From NCBI GenBank assembly GCA_021816775.1, contig JAKAXA010000001.1, positions 141,589 through 205,588 on the forward strand: 64,000 nucleotides of DNA, written 5' to 3'. Shown piece by piece: positions 42,613 to 51,928 of the stretch; position 1 is the stretch's first letter; every line of letters begins with the position of its first letter. The stretch is from Pseudomonadota bacterium (GTDB taxonomy: Bacteria; Pseudomonadota; Gammaproteobacteria; Steroidobacterales; Steroidobacteraceae). The translations under genes and the position numbers were made by a program. The notes beneath the pieces are model-generated. The model saw only the letters and a list, made by a program, of their open reading frames with translations, was not told where the DNA came from and did not search any database.

Positions 42613-43005
42613 ATGGCGCTCGTGCATCTGGTTATCGTCCTGGCATTGCTTGAGTTCTTTGCGTTCGGTGCGGCCGTGGGCAAGGCGCGCGGGACCTATC
42701 ACCTGGCCGCTCCGGCCACGACCGGTCATGAGATGTTCGAACGCTACTACCGGGTGCAGATGAACACTCTCGAGCTGCTCGTGATGTTGGTTCCGGCGAT
42801 GTGGCTGTTCGCCCGCTATCTGAGCCCCGCCGCGGCCGCCGGTCTCGGCGCGCTGTATCTGCTCGGCCGGCTGGTCTATTTCGTCGCGTACGTGAAGGAT
42901 CCGAAGACGCGCAGCCTGGGTTTTGCGCTCTCGATCGGACCGATTCTGCTGCTCATGCTCGGCGCGCTCTTCGGGGCGGCGCGAGCCGCCTGGCATCACC
43001 CCTGA
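42613..43005 (+). CDS. MAPEG-family membrane protein
   Basis: This 130-residue protein has four membrane helices and the MAPEG signature ERYYRVQMNTLELLVML in the second helix region, where the Arg, Asn and Glu form the glutathione-binding pattern in eicosanoid and microsomal glutathione transferases. A second motif, LYLLGRLVYFVAYVKDP, follows. In bacteria most members are uncharacterised glutathione-transferase-like proteins. The gene stands alone between divergent and convergent neighbours. Confidence 0.85.
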   Translation: MALVHLVIVLALLEFFAFGAAVGKARGTYHLAAPATTGHEMFERYYRVQMNTLELLVMLVPAMWLFARYLSPAAAAGLGALYLLGRLVYFVAYVKDPKTRSLGFALSIGPILLLMLGALFGAARAAWHHP

Positions 43006-43023
43006 GCGCATCGGGCGCGCCGC

Positions 43024-44043
43024 TCAGTCCGTCTCGGATTTGATCGGCCGGCGCATCAGGCCGCGCACCGCCTCGCGGGGCGGGACGCCCTCATAGAGCA
43101 CCCGATAGACCGCTTCGCTGAGCGGCATCTCGACGCCGTGCCGCGCGGCCAGCTGATGCAGCGCTTTCGCGGCCGGATAGCCCTCGACCACCTGCCCGAT
43201 CGCCGCCAGCGCCGCGGCCGGGGTGCGCCCGGCGGCCAGCTGCAGTCCGAAGCGCCGATTGCGCGACTGATCGTCGGTGCAGGTCAGCACCAGGTCGCCG
43301 AGTCCCGCGAGCCCCATGAAGGTGTCGCGCTGCGCGCCGAGCGCCACACCGAGGCGCATCATCTCGGCCAGCCCGCGGGTGATCAGCGCCACGCGGGTGT
43401 TGGCGCCGAAGCCCAGCCCGTCAGACAACCCCGCGCCGACGGCCAGCACGTTCTTGACGGCGCCGCCGACCTCGACGCCCACGATGTCGGTGGAGGTGTA
43501 GGCACGGAAATTCTCGGACGAAAGGTCCTGTGCGAGCGAGGCGGCAAAGGCCGCATCCGCCGACGCGATGGTCATGGCGGTCGGCAGCCCCGCGCCCACC
43601 TCGCGCGCGAACGTCGGGCCGGAGAGCACCGCGACGGAGCGCCCGGGCCCGAGAACCTCGCGGGCGATCTGATGGGGCAGCAGCCCGGAGGGCAGCTCGA
43701 AACCCTTGGTCGCCCAGGCGAGCTGCGTGTCGCGCCCGAGCAGCGGGGCCACCTGCGTGAGCAGTGCCCGGAACGCGTGACTCGGCACCGCGATCAGCAG
43801 ATCGCCCGCGCCCTGGAGCGCGGCCTCGAGGTCCGGCTGCACCTGCAGCGCATCGGGGAACGTCCCCGACGGCAGATACCGCTCGTTGCGGCGCGCTCGG
43901 GCCATGTGCGCCAATTGCGCGCGGTCACGGCCCCACAGGCGTGTCGGACGGCCGCTGCGCGCGAACTGCAGCGCGAGCGCCGTTCCCCACGAGCCCGCGC
44001 CCAGCACGGCCACCGGCCGGTCAGTCCCGGATGCGCCGCTCAT
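43024..44043 (-). CDS. gpsA: glycerol-3-phosphate dehydrogenase [NAD(P)+]
   Basis: GpsA reduces dihydroxyacetone phosphate to sn-glycerol-3-phosphate for phospholipid synthesis. The 339 residues show the Rossmann motif VAVLGAGSWGTALALQFARSG, WATKGFE, the catalytic lysine in GGAVKNVLAVGAGLSDGLGFG, and GLAGLGDLVLTCTDDQSRNRRFG. It is the last gene of the rhodanese-grxC-secB-gpsA series, lying 23 bases after secB. This is the same order as in E. coli. Confidence 0.97.
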   Translation of the reverse strand: MSGASGTDRPVAVLGAGSWGTALALQFARSGRPTRLWGRDRAQLAHMARARRNERYLPSGTFPDALQVQPDLEAALQGAGDLLIAVPSHAFRALLTQVAPLLGRDTQLAWATKGFELPSGLLPHQIAREVLGPGRSVAVLSGPTFAREVGAGLPTAMTIASADAAFAASLAQDLSSENFRAYTSTDIVGVEVGGAVKNVLAVGAGLSDGLGFGANTRVALITRGLAEMMRLGVALGAQRDTFMGLAGLGDLVLTCTDDQSRNRRFGLQLAAGRTPAAALAAIGQVVEGYPAAKALHQLAARHGVEMPLSEAVYRVLYEGVPPREAVRGLMRRPIKSETD

Positions 44044-44066
44044 GGTCGGGGCGCGGGCCGCGCGGC

Positions 44067-44555
44067 TCAGTTGGCCTGCTGGTTGGCCGGCATGCCCTGC
44101 GGCGCGTTCTGATTCGCCGCGAACAGGGCATCGAAGTTCACCGGCGGGAGCAGCAGCTGCGGGAAGCCGCCCTGGGTGATCAGGTGTGAGACCTGTGCGC
44201 GCGCATACGGGAACAGCACGCCCGGGCAGATCGCGCCGATGGCCCGCTTGGTGTCGTCCTCTGACAGGTTGCGCAGCACGAACACGCCGGCCTGCTTGAC
44301 CTCGACGAGGAACGCCGTGCTCTCGCCCTGCTTGGCCGATACCGTCACCGTCAGGACCACTTCCTGCACGTCCGTCCCGAGCGCCGTGACCGCGGTCTGC
44401 AGATCGAGGTTGATCTGGGGATTCCAGTTGCCGTCGCCGCGCGGACCGTTCGGGGCCTCGTAGGAGCAGTCTTTGAGGTAGACGTGCTGCAGCTGCAGGA
44501 TCGGGCCGTTGGTCTCTTCGGGTGCCGGCACGGTGCCGGCGGCTTCATTCGCCAT
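44067..44555 (-). CDS. secB: protein-export chaperone SecB
   Basis: SecB keeps presecretory proteins unfolded and delivers them to SecA. The 162 residues match the family along the whole length: LQLQHVYLKDCSYEAPNGP, the beta core with NPQINLDLQT, ICPGVLFPYARAQVSHLITQGGFPQLLLPPVNFDALFAANQ and a short Asn/Gln-rich tail. It lies three bases after grxC and 23 before gpsA. Confidence 0.97.
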   Translation of the reverse strand: MANEAAGTVPAPEETNGPILQLQHVYLKDCSYEAPNGPRGDGNWNPQINLDLQTAVTALGTDVQEVVLTVTVSAKQGESTAFLVEVKQAGVFVLRNLSEDDTKRAIGAICPGVLFPYARAQVSHLITQGGFPQLLLPPVNFDALFAANQNAPQGMPANQQAN

Positions 44556-44558
44556 GAT

Positions 44559-44825
44559 TCAGACTCCGCTTTGCAAAAGTTTGTCGAGGCCGCCGCGGGC
44601 CTCGAGCGCATAGAGATCGTCACAACCGCCGACGTGCGTCTCGCCGACGAAAATTTGCGGTACGGTATGCCGCCGGCTGCGGGCCGTCATCTCGGCCCGC
44701 GCCTCCGGGAACTCGTCCACGTCGATTTCCTGGAACGCAATGCCCTTTCGCTGCAGCAGCTGGCGCGCGCTCGCGCAGTACGGACACCAGCTGGTGGCGT
44801 ACATGAGCACCTTCGGAGCGCTCAT
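44559..44825 (-). CDS. grxC: glutaredoxin 3
   Basis: This 88-residue glutaredoxin has the dithiol active site CPYC (Cys14 and Cys17) in MYATSWCPYCASARQLL, the cis-Pro loop HTVPQIFVG and the glutathione-binding GGCDDLYALE. The ATG at 44825 overlaps the rhodanese stop in an ATGA and gives the family-typical N-terminus. It reduces disulfides with glutathione in the cytoplasm. Confidence 0.95.
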   Translation of the reverse strand: MSAPKVLMYATSWCPYCASARQLLQRKGIAFQEIDVDEFPEARAEMTARSRRHTVPQIFVGETHVGGCDDLYALEARGGLDKLLQSGV

Positions 44826-45307
44826 GCGGCGCTTCCCGCGCCCTTCTCCACCGGCAGATGCTCCGCGCGCCACGCCGAGATCCCGCCGCGTAGGTTCATC
44901 GCCTGCTCGAAGCCCTGCTCGCGCAGCTGGCGAACGGCCGCCGCGGCCAGCGAGCCGCTGTTACAGTACACGATAATCGGCTTCTGCTTGTGCTTCTTCA
45001 GCAGCTCCGCGGCCTTGAGAATCTGCTCGCCGTCCATCCGGCGCGCCCCCGTGACGTGGCCGTCGGCAAACTGCTCGCGCGCGCGCAGGTCGATGGTGAG
45101 CGCGCCGCGGTTCATCAGTTGGATCGCCTCCTGGGGCGAGACGGATGCGAAACTCTCGGTCCGGGAGCGAATCTCAACCAGGACCGCGAGCACCGCCACG
45201 ATCGCGGTCGCCGCAACGAGCCAGGGATGAAGGTGGAAATATTGAGTGAGATGGTCCGTGAACACAGGGGTGCCAGAAGATCGGCTCGGCCGCCAAAAGT
45301 TGCGCAT
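44822..45307 (-). CDS. membrane-anchored rhodanese-domain protein
   Basis: The protein of up to 161 residues has one membrane helix (WLVAATAIVAVLAVLVEI) followed by a rhodanese domain (residues about 55-155) with DLRAREQFADGHVTGARRM and the active-site Cys in IIVYCNSGSLAAAAV. It corresponds in place and build to YibN of E. coli. The ATG at 45307 coincides with a TATAAT (45306-45311 on the - strand) that may be the -10, so a GTG at 45265 (then FTDHLTQYFHLHPW) may be the true start and would give the usual family length. It is coupled to grxC. Confidence 0.85.
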   Translation of the reverse strand: MRNFWRPSRSSGTPVFTDHLTQYFHLHPWLVAATAIVAVLAVLVEIRSRTESFASVSPQEAIQLMNRGALTIDLRAREQFADGHVTGARRMDGEQILKAAELLKKHKQKPIIVYCNSGSLAAAAVRQLREQGFEQAMNLRGGISAWRAEHLPVEKGAGSAA

Positions 45308-45319
45308 TATAGCGCCCCG

Positions 45320-46516
45320 ATGCGATCCGGCATGACCCGAAGAGGCCCTGTGCACGCCGCGCCTGTTTTCATGGCGGCGCTGGCGCTGGCGCTCGCCCCG
45401 TCCCGACCGGCCCAGGCCCGGATTCCTCCCCAGGTCGCCGCGCGCCGCGCGCAGGCGCGCCTGCACGCGGTGCAGGCGCAGATCGCGCGGATCGCCCGGC
45501 AGGTCGAGCAATCCCGCATCGAGCAGGGCCGCCTGACGCGGGCGCTGCGCAGCACCGAGCAGTCCGCCGGGGCCGCCCGCGCGGCGCTCGCGGCCATCCG
45601 CCGCCAGCGCGCCGCACTCGCCGTGCGCCGCGCTCGCCTGGCCGCCCGGCGCCAGGCGAGCCAGGCAGACCTCGCGCGCACCCGTCAGGTCCTGATCCGC
45701 GAGCTGCGGGCCGCCTACCTCATCGGCCGCCAGGGTCCGCTGCGGCTGCTGCTCGACCAGGGCGGCCCGGGCCGCATGCAGCGTATGTTCGCGTATTACA
45801 GCTACTTCGGCCGCCAGCGGGCGCAGGACATCAGCCACATTGAGGCCGATCTGCAGCACATTACGCAGCTCGACGATCAGCTGCGCGCCGCCGACGCCCA
45901 GCTCGCCGGGCTTGAGCAGCAGCGCCGCTCACAGCTCACCGCGCTCGAGCGCGCCAGCGCCGCTCGCCGGCGGGTGCTCTCGAGCATCGCGGCGCGAACG
46001 CGCACCGGCGCCGAGCGCCTCTCGCAACTGCGCCGCCAGCAGCACGGCCTCGAAGTCCTGCTCGCCGCGCTGCGCCGCGCCGAGGCGCGCCTGCCGGCGG
46101 AGCGGCTGCCGCAGCGTTTCGCCCGCCTGCAGGGCCACCTGCCCTGGCCCGTGGTCGGCCGGCTGATCGCGCGCTTCGGTCAGCCGCGCGCCGGCGGCCT
46201 GCGCTGGGACGGGGATCTCATCGCCACACGGCTCGACGCGCCGGTGCGCGCCGTGGCGCCGGGCCGGGTGATCTTCGCCGACTGGCTCGCCGGGCTCGGG
46301 CTGCTCATCATCGTCGACCACGGCGGGGGCTACATGAGCCTCTATGGTCACAATGATCACCTCTATGCGCGCGTGGGACAGCAGGTCGCGGCCGGGCAGC
46401 TCATCGCCGCCGCGGGCGACAGCGGCGGCGCCAGCCGGCCGGAGCTGTACTTCGGCATCCGCGAGGGCATCCGGCCGATCGATCCCAGGCTGTGGCTCGA
46501 GCGCCATGCCCGCTAG
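45320..46516 (+). CDS. envC: EnvC-like murein hydrolase activator
   Basis: This 398-residue exported protein has a signal peptide (VFMAALALALAPSRPAQA), a long Arg/Gln/Ala-rich coiled coil (residues about 35-270) and a C-terminal LytM/M23 domain. The LytM domain is degenerate: the metal-binding HxxxD becomes RWDGD and the HxH region reads RPELYFG, so it should not cut peptidoglycan itself. That is the EnvC pattern, where the protein activates AmiA/AmiB amidases at the division site. Its start is only 12 bases from the divergent rhodanese ATG. Confidence 0.88.
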   Translation: MRSGMTRRGPVHAAPVFMAALALALAPSRPAQARIPPQVAARRAQARLHAVQAQIARIARQVEQSRIEQGRLTRALRSTEQSAGAARAALAAIRRQRAALAVRRARLAARRQASQADLARTRQVLIRELRAAYLIGRQGPLRLLLDQGGPGRMQRMFAYYSYFGRQRAQDISHIEADLQHITQLDDQLRAADAQLAGLEQQRRSQLTALERASAARRRVLSSIAARTRTGAERLSQLRRQQHGLEVLLAALRRAEARLPAERLPQRFARLQGHLPWPVVGRLIARFGQPRAGGLRWDGDLIATRLDAPVRAVAPGRVIFADWLAGLGLLIIVDHGGGYMSLYGHNDHLYARVGQQVAAGQLIAAAGDSGGASRPELYFGIREGIRPIDPRLWLERHAR

Positions 46517-46525
46517 ACTGTGGTG

Positions 46526-47176
<651 letters not shown>

Positions 47177-47308
47177 GCGTTCCGACGCGCTGCCCGGCCG
47201 ATGACACAGCGGTCAATGCCGCGGCACGCGCAGATTTCAATCCGCGGCCGTCCGGCCGTAAGATGCGGCGGCACCGAACGGCTCGATCGCGGCGCGTCGG
47301 CAAGAGGT

Positions 47309-47485
47309 ATGACAAGAGTCCGCGTCAAGATCCCGCGCACCCATGCCCAGCGCAAGCGTGATGCCCTGATCGCAGCGGGCGTCGCGCCCAGCAGTTTCGG
47401 CAAACGCAAGGCCGCGCAGCCGCACCGGGACCGCAAGCACGCGGCCGCGCGCGGCGAGCGCAAGCACAAGCGGCCCTGGGACTGA
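47309..47485 (+). CDS. small, highly basic protein of unknown function
   Basis: The 58-residue protein starts MTRVRVKIPRTHAQRKRDAL and ends with a Lys/Arg/His-rich tail (RKHAAARGERKHKRPWD). AAGAGG sits just before the ATG. The composition suggests RNA or ribosome binding, but no family was recognised. It lies alone between the DedA gene and a GMC oxidoreductase, both on the same strand. High-GC sequence can give chance basic frames, so the call is moderate. Confidence 0.55.
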   Translation: MTRVRVKIPRTHAQRKRDALIAAGVAPSSFGKRKAAQPHRDRKHAAARGERKHKRPWD

Positions 47486-47506
47486 CCGGCGCGCCGGGGA
47501 GGGCAG

Positions 47507-49099
47507 ATGGCTACAGCCTACGATTACATCATCGTCGGCGCCGGGTCCGCCGGCTGCGTGCTCGCGCATCGGCTGAGCGCCGATCCCACGATCCGGGTGC
47601 TGCTGCTCGAGGCGGGCGGCCGGGACGACTCGTTCCTGATTCACATGCCGGCGGGTATCGCCCGGCTCATCACCCCCGAGGTGAACTGGCTGTACGAGAC
47701 CGAGCCCCAGGCCGAGCTGCACGGCCGGCGCCTGTTCTGGCCGCGCGGCAAGACGCTCGGCGGCTCGAGCTCGATCAACGCCATGGTCTACATCCGCGGC
47801 CAGCCGCAGGATTACGATCACTGGCGCGCCCTCGGCAACCCCGGCTGGGGTTACGAGGACGTGCTGCCCTATTTTCGCCGCGCCGAAAACAACGAGTCGA
47901 TTTTCAACGACTGGCACGGCCGCGAGGGTCCGCTCAACGTCTGCGAGCGGCGTTACACCAATCCGCTCAGCCACAGGTTTGTCGAGGCAGCCGCCTCGAG
48001 CGGCCTCGCCCGCAACGCCGATTTCAACGGCCGCGCGCAGGAGGGCGCCGGGCTCTACCAGGTGACGCAGAAGGCCGGTCGCCGCTGCAGCGCGGCGAGC
48101 GCCTACCTCCACCCCGTCGCCCATCGACCCAACCTGACCGTGCTCACCGGCGCGCTGGCGCGGCGCATCGTGCTGCAGGGCCGCCGGGCCGTGGGGGTCG
48201 AGTACATCTGCGCCGCGGCTGCCCTCGAGGCCCGCGCCGAGCGCGAAGTGCTGCTCGCCGGCGGTGCGATCAACACGCCGCAGCTGCTGCTGCTCTCGGG
48301 CATCGGGCCGGCCGAGGAGCTGCGCTCCCTGGGCCTTGCAGTGCAGCACGATCTGCGCGGCGTGGGGCGCAATCTGCAGGATCACCTGGATGTGCACGTC
48401 ATCCACGCATGCACGCAGCCCGTCACCCTCGATCCACTGGCGCGCGGCTTCGGAGCGGCACGCACCGCGCTGCGCTATGCGCTGTTCAAGAACGGGCCGG
48501 GCGTCAGCAACGTCGCCGAGGCCGGCGCCTTCCTGCGCTGCACCGCGCAGAGCCCAAGCCCCGACGTGCAGCTGCATTTCATTCCGGCGTATGTGGTCGA
48601 TCATGGCCGGCGCCGCATGAGCGGGTACGGCATGACGCTGCACGTGTGCTTCCTGCGGCCCGCCAGCCGCGGCACGATCCGCCTCGCCTCGGCCGACCCG
48701 GCCGAGGCGCCGCGCATCGATCCGGCGTATCTGAACGAGCCGTCCGATCTGGCGCCGCTCATCGCCGGCATCCGGCGAGCGCGCGAGATCTACGCGCAGG
48801 CGCCTCTGCGCGGCTATCTCGGTGACGAGGTGTTTCCCGGCGCCGCTCGCCGCAGCGACGCGCAACTCGCGGAATTCGTCCGCGGCGCCGCCGAGACGGA
48901 ATATCACCCGGTCGGCACCTGCAGGATGGGCACGGACGGCGAGGCCGTGGTGGATGCGGCGCTGAGCGTGCACGGCCTCGAAGGCCTGCGCGTGGTCGAT
49001 GCGTCGATCATGCCGACGCTGGTGAGCGGCAATACCAACGCGCCCACCATCATGATCGCGGAGAAGGCCGCCGATCTGATCCTCGGCCTCGCCTCGTGA
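47507..49099 (+). CDS. GMC-family FAD oxidoreductase (choline dehydrogenase-like)
   Basis: This 530-residue flavoenzyme has the dinucleotide motif YIIVGAGSAGCVLAHRLS, the GMC signature 1 region WPRGKTLGGSSSINAMVYIRG and signature 2 GGAINTPQLLLLSGIGPAEEL. The C-terminal active site has His467 in EYHPVGTCRMG and Asn511 in SGNTNAPTIMIAEKAAD. Members oxidise choline, alcohols or glucose-like sugars. No betaine-aldehyde dehydrogenase is adjacent, so choline is not a safe substrate guess. GGGGAGG upstream supports the start. Confidence 0.92.
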   Translation: MATAYDYIIVGAGSAGCVLAHRLSADPTIRVLLLEAGGRDDSFLIHMPAGIARLITPEVNWLYETEPQAELHGRRLFWPRGKTLGGSSSINAMVYIRGQPQDYDHWRALGNPGWGYEDVLPYFRRAENNESIFNDWHGREGPLNVCERRYTNPLSHRFVEAAASSGLARNADFNGRAQEGAGLYQVTQKAGRRCSAASAYLHPVAHRPNLTVLTGALARRIVLQGRRAVGVEYICAAAALEARAEREVLLAGGAINTPQLLLLSGIGPAEELRSLGLAVQHDLRGVGRNLQDHLDVHVIHACTQPVTLDPLARGFGAARTALRYALFKNGPGVSNVAEAGAFLRCTAQSPSPDVQLHFIPAYVVDHGRRRMSGYGMTLHVCFLRPASRGTIRLASADPAEAPRIDPAYLNEPSDLAPLIAGIRRAREIYAQAPLRGYLGDEVFPGAARRSDAQLAEFVRGAAETEYHPVGTCRMGTDGEAVVDAALSVHGLEGLRVVDASIMPTLVSGNTNAPTIMIAEKAADLILGLAS

Positions 49100-49196
49100 G
49101 GCTGTGCCGTGCCGTTCGTGACGGCACACGCAGTGTCCCGGAGTGAGCCCTGCGGCCGCGGCGCGCTGCCCGGCGGCGCGCGCGAGTGACGGCCAT

Positions 49197-50963
49197 TCAA
49201 CGCCGGTCGCGGGTCCCGCGGAAGATCCGCGCGGCGTGGCCGTGGCGCCGATGAGCGGACGTGGCATGCGCCGCCGCTGCGCCAAGCCAGCCGCCGGTGA
49301 AGTCCGCGCGCCGCAGTCCGACGCGGATGTAGAGATTGTGGCGCATGATTCGCCAGATCAACCGGCTGCGCTCATTCTCGATCATGGCGATGATCGGTCC
49401 CTGATCGATGCCGAGGAAGGCGCTGTCGACCCAGCCACGGCCCGGCACGACGTGACCGTCGCGAGCCAGTCGGGCAACGGTGAAACTTGGGTTGAATGAA
49501 TCGAGAAAACCGAAGCGTGTGTAGATGATGTCGCCGTATCGGCGCAGAAGCGCCTGCGTCGCGGACGTCACGTACCGTGGGGCGAACATGATGGAGCCGA
49601 GCACCGCGGTCGGCGCAAGCGTGCCGTCGTCAACGTTCTGTTTGCTGATGCCGCGTGCGGCGTAGGCATAGAACTGTCGCATCCGTCCGTGATAGGGGGC
49701 GCGGACGTATCCCGGTCCGTCGCAGGCCGTGAGACCCCAGATGTTCGGGCCGTAGCCGGCCCAGCCGTGCGGGTTGATGATGGCGTACCTGCGCTGCACG
49801 AGGGTCGCGATGACGCCGTTCAGGAAATACGTTTCCCCTTGGGCGCGCATGAATGGGTCGGCGATGCCGCGCAGATCGACCCACACGGCCGTGTACTGAA
49901 ATCCAAACTGCGGGCCGAAGGACAGCAGGGTCAGGCCGCCGAGGCGCCGCAGATCGTGATGATTGGTCGCGGTCCAGGCGCCCCAGGCGTTGGCGCGCAA
50001 GGGGTGCGTCGGCGAGCCCAGGCCGAGGATGTAGAGGATCGAGGCCTCGTTGTAGCCGTGCCAGCGCAGCTTCGAGAAGCCGCGGCGGGGCCACCAGGCC
50101 ATGCTCACCAGCGGGTTCGAGCCCGGCGCCGCCCAGCTCCAATCGACGCGCCGGTACAAGCGCGTCGCGAGCCGCCGCACCTGCCGTTCCGTCGCGGTGT
50201 CGTGATCGAAGTACTGCCCGGCAGTGAGGACGCCCGCCATGAGCAGGGCGGTATCGATGGTCGAGAGCTCGCTGTGGCCGTACCGCAGGCCCGTGCGCAT
50301 GTTGAGAAAGTGGTAGAAGAATCCATGATAGCCGGCATAGCCCCTGCGCCCCGGCCCCTGCGGCCGGCTGAGCAGGAACGCGAGGACTTTGCGCACGCGT
50401 GCCGCGGCAGCGTGCCGGGTGACGTATCCGCGGTAGGCGCCGATCACATCTGCCGTCAGTGCGAAGCCAACGGCCGAAATGCTCGCCGGACCATGGGCGG
50501 GCGGCCAGCGATCCGGCGTCAGGCCGCTCACAGGGTCGGCCGTGACCCAGAAGTAATCGAACGTCCGCCGCTCGATGTCGCGAAACATGCGCCGAGAGTG
50601 GCGAGCGAGGCTGAGCACGCAGCTGCGCGAGAGCGGCGCGAGGGGGTGGCGCGGCGGCGGTTGCCGCGACAACGCCGGCGGACAGGCGGGGCCGGCCAGT
50701 GAGCCGCTCGCCTCGGCGCTGCCCGACTGCAGCGCCGGGGGCGCCGGGCGCGTCGCGCGGATCGCCGCCCGCGTCGCCTGGATGCTGTGCCGCGCCGCCC
50801 GGCTGGAGAGCTGCCCGGCTTGGGCGGCCAGCTGCGCCACCTCGGCGCTCAGCCGCCGCTCGGCGGCCTGCTCCGCCGCGGAGATCCGCAGCCACGCGAT
50901 CACGGCAATCGCCGTGAGCACGTCGAGCACAACGGCCAGGAGCAGCGATTTTCTGACACTCAT
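49197..50963 (-). CDS. membrane-anchored glycoamylase-like protein (GH144-type)
   Basis: The 588 residues start with an uncleaved-type anchor (residues 6-24, SLLLAVVLDVLTAIAVIAW) and a short Ala/Arg-rich helical stretch. A glycoamylase-like domain follows from about residue 120, with FRDIERRTFDYFWVTADPVSGLTPDR, ISAVGFALTADVIGA, GFFYHFLNMRTG, ELSTIDTALLMAGVL, NEASILYILGLGSPTHPL and NPHGWAGYGPNIWGLTACDGP. This is the pattern of the glycoamylase (PF10091) family that includes GH144 endo-beta-1,2-glucanases. The likely role is periplasmic glucan cleavage, perhaps of osmoregulated periplasmic glucans; the substrate is inferred. GC-rich antisense frames were discounted. Confidence 0.8.
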   Translation of the reverse strand: MSVRKSLLLAVVLDVLTAIAVIAWLRISAAEQAAERRLSAEVAQLAAQAGQLSSRAARHSIQATRAAIRATRPAPPALQSGSAEASGSLAGPACPPALSRQPPPRHPLAPLSRSCVLSLARHSRRMFRDIERRTFDYFWVTADPVSGLTPDRWPPAHGPASISAVGFALTADVIGAYRGYVTRHAAAARVRKVLAFLLSRPQGPGRRGYAGYHGFFYHFLNMRTGLRYGHSELSTIDTALLMAGVLTAGQYFDHDTATERQVRRLATRLYRRVDWSWAAPGSNPLVSMAWWPRRGFSKLRWHGYNEASILYILGLGSPTHPLRANAWGAWTATNHHDLRRLGGLTLLSFGPQFGFQYTAVWVDLRGIADPFMRAQGETYFLNGVIATLVQRRYAIINPHGWAGYGPNIWGLTACDGPGYVRAPYHGRMRQFYAYAARGISKQNVDDGTLAPTAVLGSIMFAPRYVTSATQALLRRYGDIIYTRFGFLDSFNPSFTVARLARDGHVVPGRGWVDSAFLGIDQGPIIAMIENERSRLIWRIMRHNLYIRVGLRRADFTGGWLGAAAAHATSAHRRHGHAARIFRGTRDRR

Positions 50964-51928
50964 CGTGTCACCCGGCCGGTTTTCGTGATGCGGTCGGTTT
51001 GCCGGGGAGCGCGCGCACCCCCGAGCCTCAAGCCATGCCGGCGACGATGATGAGCGTGCGCCAACAGATCGCGGGACTTGCCGGTGCTTGTGGAGGCAGC
51101 CGTCACTTCGCAGCGGCTAGACGCCGAATCCAGAGATCAACTTCGCGATGAGCGAGACGCCGGCGGTGCCGCCGGTCCTGTCGCGTGGACTGCGCTTGCG
51201 CGAAATGTTGAGCACGTCCAATTCCTTGAAGCTGACCCGATCGGCGGGCGTAACCGAGCGAATGGTGTATGCCAGAGCACTGGCGAAGCGGGGTCCATTC
51301 GAACGGCAATTGCCGTCCGCGTCAAGCGGCAGCGAGGTCGCAAGGGTGAGCTTGGCGGCCGCGGCCCGCTCCCCGGGGAGTCGCGCCGGGGGCGCTCCAG
51401 GCGTGGCGAGGCCGCTACGCGCGCCGGCCGGCGACCGTGATCCGGTTTGCGCGGGCGCACGAGCGAGCGGCGTGCGATTCCCCTGGAGGCGGCGCCCGGC
51501 CGCGCCGCGCGATGAAGGCGTCGTGCGCCGGCACGAGGGCGGGGCAGCTGCGGGTCACCTCCTGCACGTGACCGATGATCTGCCTGAGCCCGCGATCCCT
51601 CAGGCGATCGATCACGGACGGAGCGGCGCGCCCCGCGAGTGGGCCGGCCACGAAGCCTGCCACCTGCCCGCGACCATGATCGCTCGTCCCGCTCATCGCT
51701 TCGCTCTGACCGCAGACGACGCGCCGGTGCGGTCCCCGTCGAAGTCCGCAGCCCAGGGCGTCGCGTCTCCCCGATGCGACGCGTCGCTGCGCGCCGATCC
51801 CGTATGGGTCGTGTGCGCGCGCATTGACCGTGCGCGCAGCCTGCAACCGGCGTGTTGGGAACATAATGCAGTGACCGGCGCGTACCGCCCTGCGGTATCT
51901 TGTCGGTAACCCGGAAGGGAGCGCAGAG
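50964..51928. other. 965-base stretch with no convincing gene
   Basis: Frames are open on both strands, but none combines a start, a ribosome-binding site and a known motif. The most protein-like piece is on the - strand: an open frame from about 51552 to a TAG at 51117-51119, whose end reads RVSFKELDVLNISRKRSP and closes LIAKLISGFGV, but which has no start codon. A second - strand frame (about 51415-51700, MSGTSDHGRGQVAGFVAGPL onward) might be another remnant. The stretch may hold a decayed gene. Immediately before the cupin gene, CGGAAGGGAG serves as its ribosome-binding site. Confidence 0.4.

Noticed and set aside
51148-51909. A 253-residue + strand frame before the cupin gene.
   Set aside because: It has no ribosome-binding site, its second half is Arg/Pro/Ala-rich filler, and competing frames on the other strand are just as protein-like. 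It was kept only as part of an unassigned stretch.
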